Counted from the first letter of the stretch, positions 36,601 to 45,744 are shown. The stretch is 64,000 nucleotides of DNA from Bos javanicus (GCF_032452875.1 NC_083870.1:6944001-7008000); one strand, 5' to 3'. Numbers and translations are program-made. The notes: generated by a model not told the origin, from the letters alone.

Positions 36601-39600
36601 TGAGAGCTTGTTTGGGCTTCCCTGGTGGCTGAGCTGGTAAAGAATCCACCTGCAATGTGGGAGACCTGAGTTCGATCCCTGGGTTGGGACGACCCCCTGG
36701 AGAAGGGAATGGCTACCCACTCCAATATTCTGGCCTGGAGAATTCCATGGACTGTACAGTCCATGGGGTCGCAAAGACTCAGACACGATTGAGTGCCTTT
36801 TACTTGGAAGTTCTAGCAGAGAGCACAGCTACTCATATACCCTTGACCAAAGACTGGTTCTCTTCTATCGGGGATGGTCATCCACTTCGACCCAGCGCAC
36901 AGCTTCGGGAGGGCCGCACATGGAGCTGTGCGGGAGGGAGGAGACACCTGCCCAGTCAGCCAGTTTAGCTGAACAGGGTGACAGACGTCACAACCAGATG
37001 GCCTCACATCCCAGACTGCGGGAAACACTACTTCCTACTAAAAGAAACCAGGCTTCTTGGAGAAATGGCTACTTCTAAGTCTGGAGCAGGAAATGTATAC
37101 TTTGAACTGGAAACATCTTCTCAGACCAGATAGTGATGAAGCTATAAAAGATAGCAAGGTATGCCAAAGCTAACCTGCAGAGTCTCACATTCATCAAAGA
37201 TGAGATAATTTCAGTTTCAATTAGGATAAGAACTGCAACGGATTGAACTATACCAAATATATTTAGATTCATTAGTTAATACTGATATTTTGACCTTTCA
37301 AAAAGGAAATGATCCACTTTGAAAGATGATAAGGAACCAATTCATTATGAAAACAAGCTAATTAAGAGAACCAAGCGTTTATTTCATCTTTAGTTAACGA
37401 AACGAGGAGACTAAGAACATCACTGTTCTACAATTCCTAACAAAGTAATGGATCTAGGCATTGAGTATTAACAGCTGTTAACACATCAAATGGAGATAGC
37501 CACCTTATGTGCTAACCTAAAAAAACACAGTACCATATATACAACCACCAATTTACAGAAAATAGGGCAATATGTTAAACCATACTACAATAACACCATC
37601 TGTAAAATTCAGACTCTGGACAACTATACAGAGTCAGCAATCCAGGCTGTTCAACAAATAAACAAGGGAAAAGGAGGGTAGGAGATGGAAAGGGACCTTT
37701 TAAAGTAAATGAAACTTAAAAGTGTTCTTAACAGAAGAGCAACATTATAGTATTTAGGGATGCACACTTAGGTAACAGAACTATAATAAAAACAAGGAAG
37801 TAATAACCATGAAATCAGGGCAGCGGTTCTTTAAGGAGGAAGAAGGGGCTTGCAATTGGGATGGAGTACACAGAGGACTTCTAGAGTGGCTGGTAAAGTT
37901 CTATTTCTCAACCTAAATGGTAGATATAATAATATTCCTAAGTATTCACTAAGCTATGCATTTTTTTTCAGTATTTATGTTTTAGTCTAAAAAAAGAAAG
38001 GTCTGAATGATTTGCATGCATACACAACAAAATACGAAGGAAAATACTGAAAAGAAATAGAGCAAAGTGCTAACACTAGAAAATGAGCTTATAATTTCTC
38101 ATCACAATTTTTTATAGCTTCCAAATCTAGTATTAGTTGCAGAAAGAAAAAGAATAAAGTTATCATTAAAAACAAAAAAAACTCTCAAGCTAAATGACAA
38201 AGTCAATGCTAAAACTGAGACTTCTAAGTCTATCTTAGAATCCATGATATAATTTGACTTCTATCCTAGAATCTATAATGTAATTTTACACTGCCTCTTT
38301 TCAATGTAAAATGCAACATGCAATATCTAGTATCAGCTACTAGCAGCTGCTTAAAACTACTGTAATTTGTAAAACATACACACAGACACACAAATATGTA
38401 CACGTAAAACTGGTGAGATCTGAGTTCCATGTACTGTAATATCAATTTCCCAGTCTTGACATTGTACTCAGATTTTTAAGATGTTACCACTAAGGGGAAT
38501 GGGTGAAAGCGAAACACTCTATCTGTCCCCAAAATTTTCAATGGTAATTATTTAAAGTATAATATGTAATTACTTTACATGAAACATTATTTTGGTGTTC
38601 CAAAGTAAACTTGGTCTTTAGTTAGTAAAGACTCTTTAAACACCTATTCTCCATTTTCAGAACTGGCAGAGTTACAGAAGGCCCAACATACAGTGACTCG
38701 TCATCCAGCTTCCACTGAAGAGCGTAAGAGCCTGATACCTGGTACTAGCCATGAAAAAAAGAACACTCTTCTGAAAATAAATTTACTACAATGACTTGAC
38801 TACTTTGTTTCTTATTAGAAACCAGTCTGTATAGAATATCTAAAGATTTTTAATTCTAAGGAAGCAAAACCTGTACATGACTAAGCAAACCAGAAAATAA
38901 TATAAATCCTTTCAGGAAAAAAAGCAAGTTTAAAGTACATGTAATGTACCTTTTGATAAGGTCTCTTAGGTGATAGGCTGGAATTGCGGCATTCACCACT
39001 GCTTTACTGGCAAATATGTGATCAATAATAGCAGAACTATTTGCCTAAAAAGACAGAAAAGTCCTTCTTTGGTTATCCAGTTCAGTCCTTATTTGTTGAG
39101 TACTAGGCACACAGCTCTGAACAGTTTGATAAGTTAAATATAACAGAAAACACTCTCTTCTAAAAGATTATAATCTTTACGAAGGAGATTGCATACATTA
39201 TTATAAAACTTCTAGAGAAGAGGAATTTTTTCTCCATTCTCAGTATCTAACACTGTGTGAACATTTACTAGGTGAATGAATAAAGAAACAAATACCAAGC
39301 AACCACAGAAATGTAATTTAACGCAAACTGAGAAAATAAACGTGTGCTAGGTGAGTCAGAGTGTCCTCATAATGAGTCCTCAATTGGTTTTCAGATGGAA
39401 TAAAATCAACTATCAAGGAGAAACCAGGGCAGAATTTTAAAATTGCACCTGTCACATTATTCATACCTTAAATCCTTGTGGAACATTACATTTTCTCCAG
39501 GAGCACTATGGAAGTGTGTACATGAGTAAAAACACTCGATTTATCATCATCACCAAATATCAATACTTACCACAGGCCACACACGATGCTAAGAATTAGA

Positions 39601-42600
39601 TATCATTTCAACACTCTTATCATCATTTTACTGAAAGTAAACCACAGTTTAGTAAACCTAAATAAGTCACTTAGAGGTGAAGGGAAGATATAAACCCTAG
39701 AGATTTAACTTCAGAGCCTAAGCTCATATTTGGTAATTGTGCCTCCACAGAAAGTGATAAAATACAGAATGATATTTTTATCTAGGGGGCAAATAGTGGG
39801 GACTGCTTTAATACACATCAGCCTCTAAATTTCACCAAAAAAGAAAAAAAATTAAATGCCTAAGTTAATAATTAACTAGATCACTGAATGTGATCTAATT
39901 CTAACTGGCCCTGTCCAAAGCAGAAAAAGTCCAAAGAATTCAAAGTGAGTCAAGCCTAATGCAGGAAATTGATGTGTTTATCTGTATAAGCACTAGAGAA
40001 AGTACCCCCAAAGTACACTGGACTGTGTGCAGGTACTAATGACAAAGAGTGATACTGGTTTTAGTCCAATAGCAGCATTTTTTTTTTGCCAAATGTAAGG
40101 TACAACTACTAGCCTATTAAAGTATTCCTTCCAAGAACTGTTTCAACAGACCTAGATGACTAAGGGTTTAAGAGAAATAAAACTCTGTAGCAGCCACACA
40201 CTAAGTATTATATGCTTAAAAAAATACTTGCTTCTTATCAAAATCAGTAATTCCTAAACACTGTATTGCTTTTCAAACACCTAGTCTAAAAGAGACTGAT
40301 ACCACCACAACATTCAAGCCCCAATACATTTGAAAAAATTCTTAACTCACAAATATGCACAAAGTAAATTCCTATGTCAGTTGGAACTTACAACCCATGT
40401 TCCCAAGCAAACAATGTTATAAGCAGCAGTCACTTTCTCAGGACAGTTCACATATAGAGCACAAATAGGAAGCAGCGTGGAACTGTGGACAGAACACTGA
40501 ACTTCTGACTACGAGGGGCAGAACATCCAGTTGTATGACCTTGAGCTACTGGTTTTACATATTCGTGCCCCCAGGTTTTCACGTGTAAATAACCAATATC
40601 CATTCTAACAATCCTCACAGAATACTACTGTATTAGTAATATTTTAGAATGTAATACAATTACTTTACTAAACAAACCACTTTTGCTTCCTCAGGAAAAG
40701 GCATTCATTCAAACACTTTATTAAGCACTTACAACATGCCAGGCCTCAGCTAAAAACAGTGAGCATGCAATGCTCCCTAGCGCATCTGTAGCTATGGGAC
40801 TGAGGAGTTAAGTAGCATTAAAGGTAGTAAGGGGAATATGGAGGCAATAAAGCAATCAGAGACCTCAACGAAAATCATTATAAATTGAGTACTCTTACAC
40901 TGGGATTAAGGACCTGAAAGCAAAACACAGGTTCAGTTTACCTTCCATTCCTGAGATCTGACTGTATGTTTCAATTTCATTCCTGAGAACATTTCCAGTA
41001 AAATGATTCCTAGGCTCCACAGATCAACAGCTGAGGTACATTCTGTATCACTCTGCAGGCCAGCCTGGGCCAAGCAATTCTGCAGTTCTGCTTCCGGAGC
41101 CCGATACCCGTCTGTCTGAATATACTTTACATCCTAAAGAAAATGAGTAAGTATTATAACCAATCAAAAACTGCCCACCTTCCAGCCATCTCTACAGTGT
41201 ATTTACCTCTCAGAATGTGTGATAAGCCAATGTCACACTAAATGCCAGAATTTTTAGTCCTTGGCGATCATAATTCTTTCGTTCATTAACTGGATAGTTC
41301 TCAAAGGCAAGCTGCACACTTTCCATACAACTGCTCATTTCTTTAGATACTCTCTTGCCTATGAGGCACTGCTGAAAAATAAGGACACTCTGCAAAGAGC
41401 AGATAAACTATGGAGAATGGGCCATTTGCCAGAACTGTCATGTGAGTTCTTCCATTAGAGTCCCAAGACTGAAGACATCAGTAACAGTAATTCAACAATT
41501 AACCAAACGCTCAAAGAAAAACAGTGTTCTGTGTAAAGTACTTTTAAAAATTTCAGAGCTGTCTTGTATTAGCTCTCCCTACCTGACTCAAACACGCGTA
41601 TTAGACACTCAGTCGTGTCCGCCTCTTTGCAACCCCATGGACTGGAGCCTGCCAGCCTCCTCTGTGCATGGAATTCTCCAGACAAGAATACTGAAGTGGG
41701 CAGCCATTCCCTTCTCCAGGGGATCTTCCTGACCCAGAAATTGAACCTGGGTCTTCTGCATTGCAGGCAGGTGCTTTACCCTGTGAGCCATCAGGGAAGC
41801 CCCAAATATCTCTTAAGTCTCTACTAAATCACCTCTGTTATTTAAAAATATTTGTTTTAGACCATTGAGGGGCTCGGGAGAGAAAGTATATCTTACCTGA
41901 TTGCCTTCTTTGAAGCTAAGTCCAAAGTCAATGAGTTTAAAACATTCATTCTCGGCACTCCACAATATGTTACGTGGCTTGAGGTCTGCATGGACATAAC
42001 CCTCATGATGAAGAAAAGCAAGGGCCTCTAGAACATCTCTGGCACAATGCTGTATCATCCACATGGAACAACCCTGGTGACTGGAATATAAAAGCAATTC
42101 CGAAACACTGACATCCAGGAGTTCAAGCAACAGACAGCGTGATGGCACATTTGGAGAGAAGTGGATTGTGAAGACTCCATACAAAGTCACTAGAAAAGAA
42201 ATTAATTACAATAGTTTAAAAACCAGACTCAGAATGAGTGACTATTAAAGTAGATAAATATCGGGGGGAGTCTAGAGAAGGGTAACTTTAATGAGCAAGC
42301 CGCTATGATTTATTTTTCTCATGAGTAAGATTTTTGGGGAACTCGGTTATTTTAACAAAATAAGATGAGATGACCAGCAGCAGATTACTACTAAAAGATA
42401 TTAAATATGACACAATAATTCAAACTGTTTCCCAAGCACTCAGTGATGGGTGAATATGCACTTAGGGTGCCAAGCAAAACTGATCAGAAGAAAAATCCAA
42501 ATACTAAGTACTCTTAACCTAAATGTCACAACACGGAAAATCAAAACTGAAAATCCTTTCCTGATTCAGAATAGCGCTCTATTATCTAAATATAAAAAGG

Positions 42601-43738
42601 AGAGATTAAGACATTCAAGATGACATTTTAACAATCTTGTAGAGATTCATCAAGTCCTTAGGCCAAAAAAATTCCCTCCTAAATAGCCAGGTTATATACA
42701 CCATTTGGCAACCCTTGAAAAAGAAAAGGGAAAAAAAAGCAACACTAGTATTAAGACATTCTTCTTTAAATGGTAGTATTAAAGAGGTCACTCTTTAAAT
42801 TAAATATGGATCATGTCTGCCGGGAAGTAAGACATTTATAAAGCCATAACTAATTACAAGCTCTCTGTTGGTATAATAAGAATGAAAACTGTTTTCGTAG
42901 ATCAATCACCAGTAATCATTATATATCTTACATTCTAAATATCTGAATGATGAAACATGGTCTTACCTGGCTAAAAGTATAAAGTTCACATGTATAATTT
43001 TCACACTTCCATACGAACACCTATGTAAAATTTAGGAGTCATTTCTCCCAAATCCATACCAAATATGTATCAAGAACAACCTATACGAGTTATTAGTATT
43101 GACGTCACAAGTACGAGAAATATTTCCCATTTTTCACTGGTGTGCAAAGATTCAAAAATTTCCGTACAAGAGATGACAATCTACTAAAGATACACCTCCT
43201 TTCACTTGAGAAGACAATTCTCTGTGCAACATTCTCTAATGAGAACTGAAGCAAAACAGAATTTACTGAGCATCTACTATAAGCAAAGCAGACAATCTTC
43301 CCCGTACTGCAGAGTGAAAGGGGGATGGGAAACGGCCTTGTACCCGGTGATGAGTACAGGACAAGACCCACTTCTCCAGCCTAAAAGACGGAAGACGGAA
43401 CGCCAGGCTGAGAGAGAGCACGCTAAAACTGGGACCTGGGCAAGACAAGAAGGGAAACAGCGGCAATTACCGATGTTCCTGTGACCCTGCAACTGCTCCA
43501 GCGCCGCCCTCTCTTTGCGGAAACCATACTCGGCGGCCGAGGCCGCAGCCCCGGTGGTTCCTGGCGGTAGGAACTGCTTCAGCGCTCCTGGGGGCGAGCC
43601 GGGTGTGCCGCAGCAGCGCACCCGATACACCGAGGCCGAGGAGCCGCTACCCAGGCGGCTCTGTACCTGCCATAGCCGCCCGAAGGCTTCCAGAAACCGC
43701 GGCGGCTCCGCGCCCCACGCGCAGCCGGATCCCGCCAT
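24291..43738 (-). CDS. UHMK1: UHMK1 (KIS) serine/threonine kinase, eight exons
   Basis: U2AF homology motif kinase 1, a nuclear/cytoplasmic Ser/Thr kinase; family knowledge links it to phosphorylation of splicing factor SF1, p27Kip1 and stathmin. Exons by eye: 43738-43471, 42189-41897, 41133-40942, 39044-38950, 33416-33340, 33191-33093, 28574-28486 and 24437-24291. They sum to 1260 nt, 419 codons plus TAA, the full family length. Kinase residues seen: glycine loop LGSGSSASV (about 29-37), ATP lysine K54 in ALKQF, catalytic D158 in HADLKPRN, D177 of DFG, and APE at 199-201. The C-terminal UHM (RRM-like, about 320-410) shows an acidic stretch ENEEEYE and the R-X-F motif in GRMF. The start is the ATG that gives MAGSGCAWGAEPPRF. 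No truncation or frame break is seen. Intron sizes are about 1281, 763, 1897, 5533, 148, 4518 and 4048 bp. Confidence 0.97.
24503..24647 (-). repeat. triplicated TG microsatellite next to exon 8 acceptor
   Basis: Three head-to-tail copies of a unit made of ccaacttcc, then (TG)n of different lengths (runs about 24512-24549, 24569-24589 and 24609-24636), then ttgtgtgtct or a close variant. In UHMK1 sense these are CA repeats 74-200 nt upstream of the last 3' splice site. Confidence 0.92.
24692..24934 (-). mobile_element. Bov-A2 SINE with internal deletion
   Basis: Reverse Bov-A2 in UHMK1 intron 7. The first unit lacks about 35 bp between cagcccacca and acactgggagtgg. The element starts with a (ctg)n run. 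Confidence 0.88.
24935..26227. other. UHMK1 intron 7 sequence, no repeat recognised
   Basis: AT-rich intronic DNA. I see no exon, RNA gene or clear mobile element. Confidence 0.5.
26228..26620 (-). mobile_element. ART2A/BovB 3' fragment in intron 7
   Basis: Reverse BovB 3' end starting with the ttcagttcagttgctcag tail and running to catcaattcttcagcact. The minus strand still reads MEKTLMLGKIEGRRRRGQQR at 26433. Confidence 0.85.
26640..26838 (-). mobile_element. Bov-tA SINE in intron 7
   Basis: Reverse Bov-tA, body first and tRNA-like head at the high end (ctgagcctccagggaagccc). Confidence 0.88.
26957..27064 (+). mobile_element. partial Bov-tA SINE
   Basis: Forward fragment beginning inside the tRNA head (cctgggttcaatccctaggt) and ending at ggtaggctaca; both ends are missing. 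Confidence 0.8.
27080..27530 (+). mobile_element. L2 LINE 3' end
   Basis: Ancient L2 sequence in forward orientation: tccgatcatgttaattctta, later tgctagaattctcttcctta, ending ctcaataaatactggttgaa. The 217-codon open frame across this stretch joins SINE and L2 text and is not a gene. Confidence 0.7.
27690..27888 (-). mobile_element. MER20-like hAT DNA transposon relic
   Basis: Contains ggggacatttggcactgtct, gtggaaagaggctaatccag and acaaagaattaccgagctca, the antisense of MER20-type text. A G13 run follows at 27918-27930. Confidence 0.6.
28486..28574 (-). CDS. UHMK1: UHMK1 coding exon 7
   Basis: 89 nt, acceptor aaccag|atattgt and donor ggacaa|gtaagtg. First half of the UHM domain: VEDVKEECQKYGPVVSLLVP then KENPGRGQ. 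Confidence 0.96.
28735..29290 (-). mobile_element. old L1 LINE fragment in intron 6, antisense
   Basis: Antisense L1 landmarks such as ttgccattataaacaatact and tggaaatggaactgctaggt. Heavily diverged. Confidence 0.55.
29936..30256 (+). mobile_element. BovB 3' fragment in intron 6
   Basis: Forward 5'-truncated BovB from aaggagatccaaccagtcca to the gactgaactgaactgaag tail. 29986-30246 still reads MLKLKLQYFGHLMRRVDSLA and ends SRTRLSD. Confidence 0.9.
30549..30680 (-). mobile_element. Bov-tA body fragment
   Basis: Reverse Bov-A body from ttgtttaactgctaagctgt to ttccttctccagggaatctt. The tRNA-like head is degenerate and runs into the tRNA-Gly-like sequence. Confidence 0.75.
30714..30784 (+). pseudogene. 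tRNA-Gly-like pseudogene (anticodon position GTC)
   Basis: 71 nt that align end to end with mammalian tRNA-Gly(GCC): acceptor arms GCATGGG and CCCATGC pair fully, and the A box TGGTTCAGCAG and T arm are present. The anticodon position reads GTC instead of GCC, position 30-40 is A-A instead of G-C, and the B box is GGTTCATTTCC (normally GGTTCGANTCC). The T stem stays paired (CCAGG with CCTGG) although both sides changed at CpG sites. A TTTTT Pol III terminator lies about 15 nt downstream (30799-30803). Most likely a decayed tRNA gene copy. Confidence 0.8.
30804..31016 (+). mobile_element. Bov-tA SINE
   Basis: Forward, nearly complete: head gggcttcccttgtggctcag, body, and tail cgactgagtgacttcacttt. 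Confidence 0.9.
31017..31157. mobile_element. Bov-tA mosaic: forward body, inverted head
   Basis: 31017-31108 is a forward Bov-A body; 31109-31157 is the antisense of the tRNA-like head (cctgcattacagggggattc and ctgagctacctgggaattcc). The two halves meet in opposite orientation. Confidence 0.75.
31408..31635 (+). mobile_element. Bov-tA SINE, diverged head
   Basis: Forward SINE with a degenerate head (aacttcccgagtgggggaag) and a normal body ending gactgaagcgacttagcatg. Confidence 0.8.
31636..32474. other. UHMK1 intron 6 sequence
   Basis: Probably an L2-like remnant near 31680-31770; otherwise nothing recognised. Confidence 0.4.
32475..32950 (+). mobile_element. ancient mammalian repeat with Bov-A insertion
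   Basis: Landmarks gggactgctgtaacaaaatg, tgtttctcacagttctgaag and, after the insert, gcttcatgacctaatctaac and gggggacacattaaata belong to a widespread old mammalian interspersed repeat whose family I cannot name with confidence. A forward partial Bov-A body (about 32704-32810) splits it. Confidence 0.55.
33093..33191 (-). CDS. UHMK1: UHMK1 coding exon 6
   Basis: 99 nt, acceptor aatttaacag|cccctca and donor tatgaag|gtcagg. It encodes PHIEDLVMLPTPVLRLLNVL and the acidic stretch that opens the UHM domain. Confidence 0.96.
33340..33416 (-). CDS. UHMK1: UHMK1 coding exon 5
   Basis: 77 nt, acceptor gttttag|catgctt and donor ccttttg|gtaagt. It encodes MLHDDPSRRIPAEMALCSPF, the end of the kinase C-lobe. 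The next intron is only 148 bp. Confidence 0.96.
33417..34131. other. UHMK1 intron 4 sequence, no repeat recognised
   Basis: AT-rich intronic DNA after exon 5 with a short A-run at 33726-33736. No gene or clear mobile element. Confidence 0.45.
34132..34275 (-). mobile_element. Bov-A monomer
   Basis: Single reverse Bov-A unit starting at a (ctg)n run and ending ttccttctccaatgcat; half of a Bov-A2. Confidence 0.85.
34518..34797 (-). mobile_element. Bov-A2 SINE with 15-bp target duplication
   Basis: Reverse, complete Bov-A2. The perfect repeat agttagaaaagctac flanks it at 34503-34517 and 34798-34812. Confidence 0.95.
35578..35774. mobile_element. Tigger-like MITE, 197 bp, TA target
   Basis: Terminal inverted repeats CAGTTGACCCCTGAACAA and CAGTTGATCCTTGAATAG (inverted at the right end), flanked on both sides by TA (35576-35577 and 35775-35776), as for pogo/Tc1-mariner elements. 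No coding capacity. Confidence 0.75.
35837..36031 (+). mobile_element. Bov-tA SINE with 8-bp target duplication
   Basis: Forward SINE flanked by taaacaga at 35829-35836 and 36032-36039. The head contains a small duplication (ttcaattcaattcttgag). Confidence 0.85.
36600..37011 (-). pseudogene. 7SK RNA pseudogene, split by Bov-tA
   Basis: On the minus strand the text starts GGATGTGAGG at 37011, the 5' end of 7SK RNA, and continues with 7SK landmarks: CTCCATGTGCG, CCCTCCCGAAGCTG, GACCATCCCCGATAGA, GGTCAAGGGTAT and TGCTAGAAC. A Bov-tA (36616-36805) then interrupts, after which CCAAACAAGCTCTCAA (36615-36600) resumes. About 20 nt near the 5' third are deleted and the 3' third of the 7SK sequence is missing. 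7SK is the Pol III RNA that holds P-TEFb inactive; this copy, truncated and split, should be non-functional. Confidence 0.88.
36616..36805 (+). mobile_element. Bov-tA SINE inside the 7SK pseudogene
   Basis: Forward SINE from gcttccctggtggctgagct to gagtgccttttactt. It separates two segments that are adjacent in 7SK RNA; the possible target duplication is only ttgg. Confidence 0.88.
37012..38949. other. UHMK1 intron 4 sequence, no repeat recognised
   Basis: AT-rich intronic DNA without a recognised repeat, RNA or exon. Confidence 0.5.
38950..39044 (-). CDS. UHMK1: UHMK1 coding exon 4
   Basis: 95 nt, acceptor ttttag|gcaaata and donor tcaaaag|gtacat. It encodes ANSSAIIDHIF and AIPAYHLRDLIK in the kinase C-lobe. 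Confidence 0.96.
39045..40941. other. UHMK1 intron 3
   Basis: No young SINE or LINE. Text near 39090-39130 and 40700-40760 (cactttattaagcacttaca, then tgccaggcctc) resembles old MIR/L2 tails. Confidence 0.45.
40942..41133 (-). CDS. UHMK1: UHMK1 coding exon 3
   Basis: 192 nt, acceptor tctttag|gatgtaa and donor gaatggaag|gtaaac. Residues 188-251: activation segment (DVKYIQTDGYRAPE) and helix F (SAVDLWSLGIILLEMFSG). Confidence 0.96.
41601..41801 (-). mobile_element. Bov-tA SINE close to UHMK1 exon 2 donor
   Basis: Reverse Bov-tA on the plus strand is antisense; it lies in the sense orientation of UHMK1. It starts about 95 nt downstream of the exon 2 donor (41896). Confidence 0.9.
41897..42189 (-). 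CDS. UHMK1: UHMK1 coding exon 2
   Basis: 293 nt, acceptor ttcttttctag|tgacttt and donor caatcag|gtaaga. It encodes residues 90-187 with the HADLKPRN catalytic loop and the DFG motif. If the donor failed, translation would continue into the intron and stop within about 28 codons, ending the kinase just after DFG. Confidence 0.96.
42190..43470. other. UHMK1 intron 1
   Basis: No recognised repeat. Composition shifts from GC-rich near exon 1 to AT-rich. No further exon supported. Confidence 0.5.
43471..43738 (-). CDS. UHMK1: UHMK1 coding exon 1
   Basis: 268 nt from ATG to a donor read aacatcg|gtaattg. It encodes residues 1-89 plus the first base of V90: the N-terminus, glycine loop and K54. It is GC-rich and lies in the CpG island. 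Confidence 0.96.
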
Positions 43739-43877
43739 CGGTGCGGACTGAGGGGGCTGACACGGAGCTGACTCGACGCCCGGGGCAGGCCGGCAGGGCC
43801 TGCGGTCACATCCCCGCCTGCCGGACCAGCGGCTCCGCAGGGACGGGCCTGCAGCCGCCTCACTGACTGCCGGGACC

Positions 43878-43889
43878 TCACGCCGCCAT
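43878..43889 (-). promoter_or_regulatory. UHMK1: possible three-codon upstream ORF
   Basis: ATG GCG GCG TGA (Met-Ala-Ala-stop) about 140 nt before the UHMK1 ATG. It matters only if transcription starts above 43889. Confidence 0.4.
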
Positions 43890-43997
43890 GACACCGGAAA
43901 CCGTCTCCTGGGGCGGGGTGGGGAGGGAGGTCCCAGAAGCCGGAAATAGGGGAAGAGCCAATCCTGCCGGCCGAAGGAGGCGGGCCTAGCGGGGGCA

Positions 43998-44210
43998 GGC
44001 TTCCTACTGGCTCAGACTGTAAAGCATCTGCTTACCTGGGATGCAGGAGACCTGAGTTCGATCCCTGCGTCGGGAAGATCCCTTGGAGAAGAAAATGGCA
44101 AACCACCCCAGTACTCTTGCCTGGAAAATCCCATGGACAGAGGAGTCTAGTAGGCTACAGTCCATGGGGTCGCAAAGAGTCGGACACGACTGAGCGACTT
44201 CACTTTCACT
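43998..44210 (+). mobile_element. Bov-tA SINE abutting the UHMK1 promoter
   Basis: Forward, complete: head ggcttcctactggctcagac, body, tail gagcgacttcactttcact. It begins about 35 bp beyond the CCAAT motif. Confidence 0.9.
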
Positions 44211-44317
44211 AAGAAGAAATGCAGGAAAGCTTGCTTTTGATAGGGACAGAGTAAAGGGACAAAGGAGGTGATTAAATAGTGACTCTCACTAGGGGATTGT
44301 AAGTAGAAAAAAATATG

Positions 44318-44779
44318 GGTTCAGTTCAGTTCAGTCGCTCAGTCGTGACCGACTCTTTGCGACCCCATGAATCGCAGCACGCCAGGCCTCCCTGTCCATC
44401 ACCAACTCCCGGAGTTCACTCAGACTCACATCCATTGAGTCAGTGATGCCATCCAGCCATCTCATCCTCTGTCGTCCCCTTCTCCTCCTGCCCCCAATCC
44501 CTCCCAGCATCAGAGTCTTTTCCAATGAGTCAACTCTTCGCATGAGGTGGCCAAAGTACTGGAGTTTCAGCTTTAGCATCATTCTTTCCAAAGAAATCCC
44601 AGGGCTGATCTCCTTCAGAATGGACTGGTTGGATCTCCTTGCAGGCCAAGGGACTCTCAAGAGTCTTCTCCAACACCACAGTTCAAAAACATCAATTCTT
44701 CGGTGTTCAGCCTTCTTCACAGTCCAACTCTCACATCCATACATGACCACAGGAAAAACCATAGCCTTGACTAGACGGA
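44318..44779 (-). mobile_element. ART2A/BovB 3' copy, well preserved
   Basis: Reverse BovB 3' end; the minus strand (44762-44331) reads unbroken from MVFPVVMYGCESWTVKKAEH to IHGVAKSRSRLSD. Confidence 0.92.
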
Positions 44780-44789
44780 ATTAAAGATT

Positions 44790-45290
44790 ATCCAAAAAAA
44801 CAGGTTTGCTTAGCCACAAAGCAAGCAGGCTTGCTTAGCAACAAAACCATGCAACAGAAGCGTGAGACGTGCCCCCAAGCAATAAAACAATGGTGGCATG
44901 AGACCCACATCCTGCCCAATGAGCTCAGTAAGTTAATGATCTATAGGCTATGCTCTCTGAACACATGAAAAACACTAATTTGTGGACCTAACTTGACCAT
45001 GTAGGGACAAGAAAACCCCCCTGCTGAACCTGGAGGAGAAGCTGCTGATAGAAGCATGACATCTACTCAAGAATGAACAAGAAGTTCTCCCCATCCCTGC
45101 TTTTCCTTTCATTATAAAGCTGTAGTGTAGTAAGTTCTTGGGGCGAAGCATTTCTCGCCTGTCTGCTTCTAAGCCTTACAAGCGTCCTGTTCTAATAAAT
45201 CACTTCTTATCTCTCACCTTGCCTCTCACTGAATTCTTGAGACATAAATGACTGTGTTACCAGAACTCTTTGGAGCCCTGGAAATGACAC
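44790..45290 (+). mobile_element. retroviral LTR, gamma-like layout
   Basis: Forward LTR: TATAAA at 45113-45118 and AATAAA at 45194-45199, about 80 bp apart, which leaves a normal R region. The U3 holds repeated ttgcttagc motifs and ccaatgagctcag. Internal genes are not seen, so it is probably a solo LTR. Borders are approximate. Confidence 0.6.
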
Positions 45291-45744
45291 CAAATCGTTT
45301 TACCTTCTCTTTCTGCTCACCATTGTGTGAGGGCACAACAAGAAGTTGGCAGTTTGTAAACCAAGAAGAGAGTTTCATTAAGAACCGGACTATGCTGGTA
45401 TCCTGATCTTAGACTTCCAGCTCCCAGAATCATGAGAATATAAATTGTTATTTAAGCCACCCAGTCTCAGATAATTTGTTATAGCAGCTTTAGCTAAGGC
45501 ACAGTGATTATCATAAACTTTGGGCCACCCAAGTATTCCTGTAATAGAACCCATTTCTTCCGGTATTTCAGGAGACTTTGTTCTCATTGCCTTGTTCTAT
45601 ACCTAAGGTAGGTGGACCATTTTGGTGGTCTGTCGTGACATTTACCATCTTTTCAATATCCACATCCTCTCTAATGTCAGAAGCATCTCTAGAAGGAAGC
45701 TGAGCCAGGGCCTTTGACTGGTGCTTTTCCTGTGGGTCTGGAGA
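45291..45744. other. intergenic; old repeat text in part
   Basis: 45410-45510 (tttaagccacccagtctcag, then tttgttatagcagc) is a common old mammalian repeat motif. The remaining open frame on the minus strand (45568-45750) is not recognised. Confidence 0.4.

Larger units (their letters stand above)
43470..43995 (-). promoter_or_regulatory. UHMK1: UHMK1 CpG-island promoter
   Basis: CpG-dense block over exon 1 and about 250 bp upstream of the ATG. Visible motifs: GC box ggggcgggg (43910-43918), ETS-like ccggaa cores at about 43894 and 43940, and ccaat at 43958-43962. No TATA box is seen, as usual for a housekeeping CpG promoter. The start site itself cannot be fixed by eye. The island ends where a Bov-tA begins at 43998. 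Confidence 0.75.

Noticed and set aside
43515..43866. plus-strand open frames across the CpG island
   Set aside because: They are shadows of GC-rich UHMK1 exon 1 with no independent support.
43277..43894. 205-codon minus-strand frame starting upstream of the UHMK1 ATG
   Set aside because: The true protein starts at 43738 and leaves this frame at the exon 1 donor (43470); the rest is intron read-through. The upstream part lacks an ATG.
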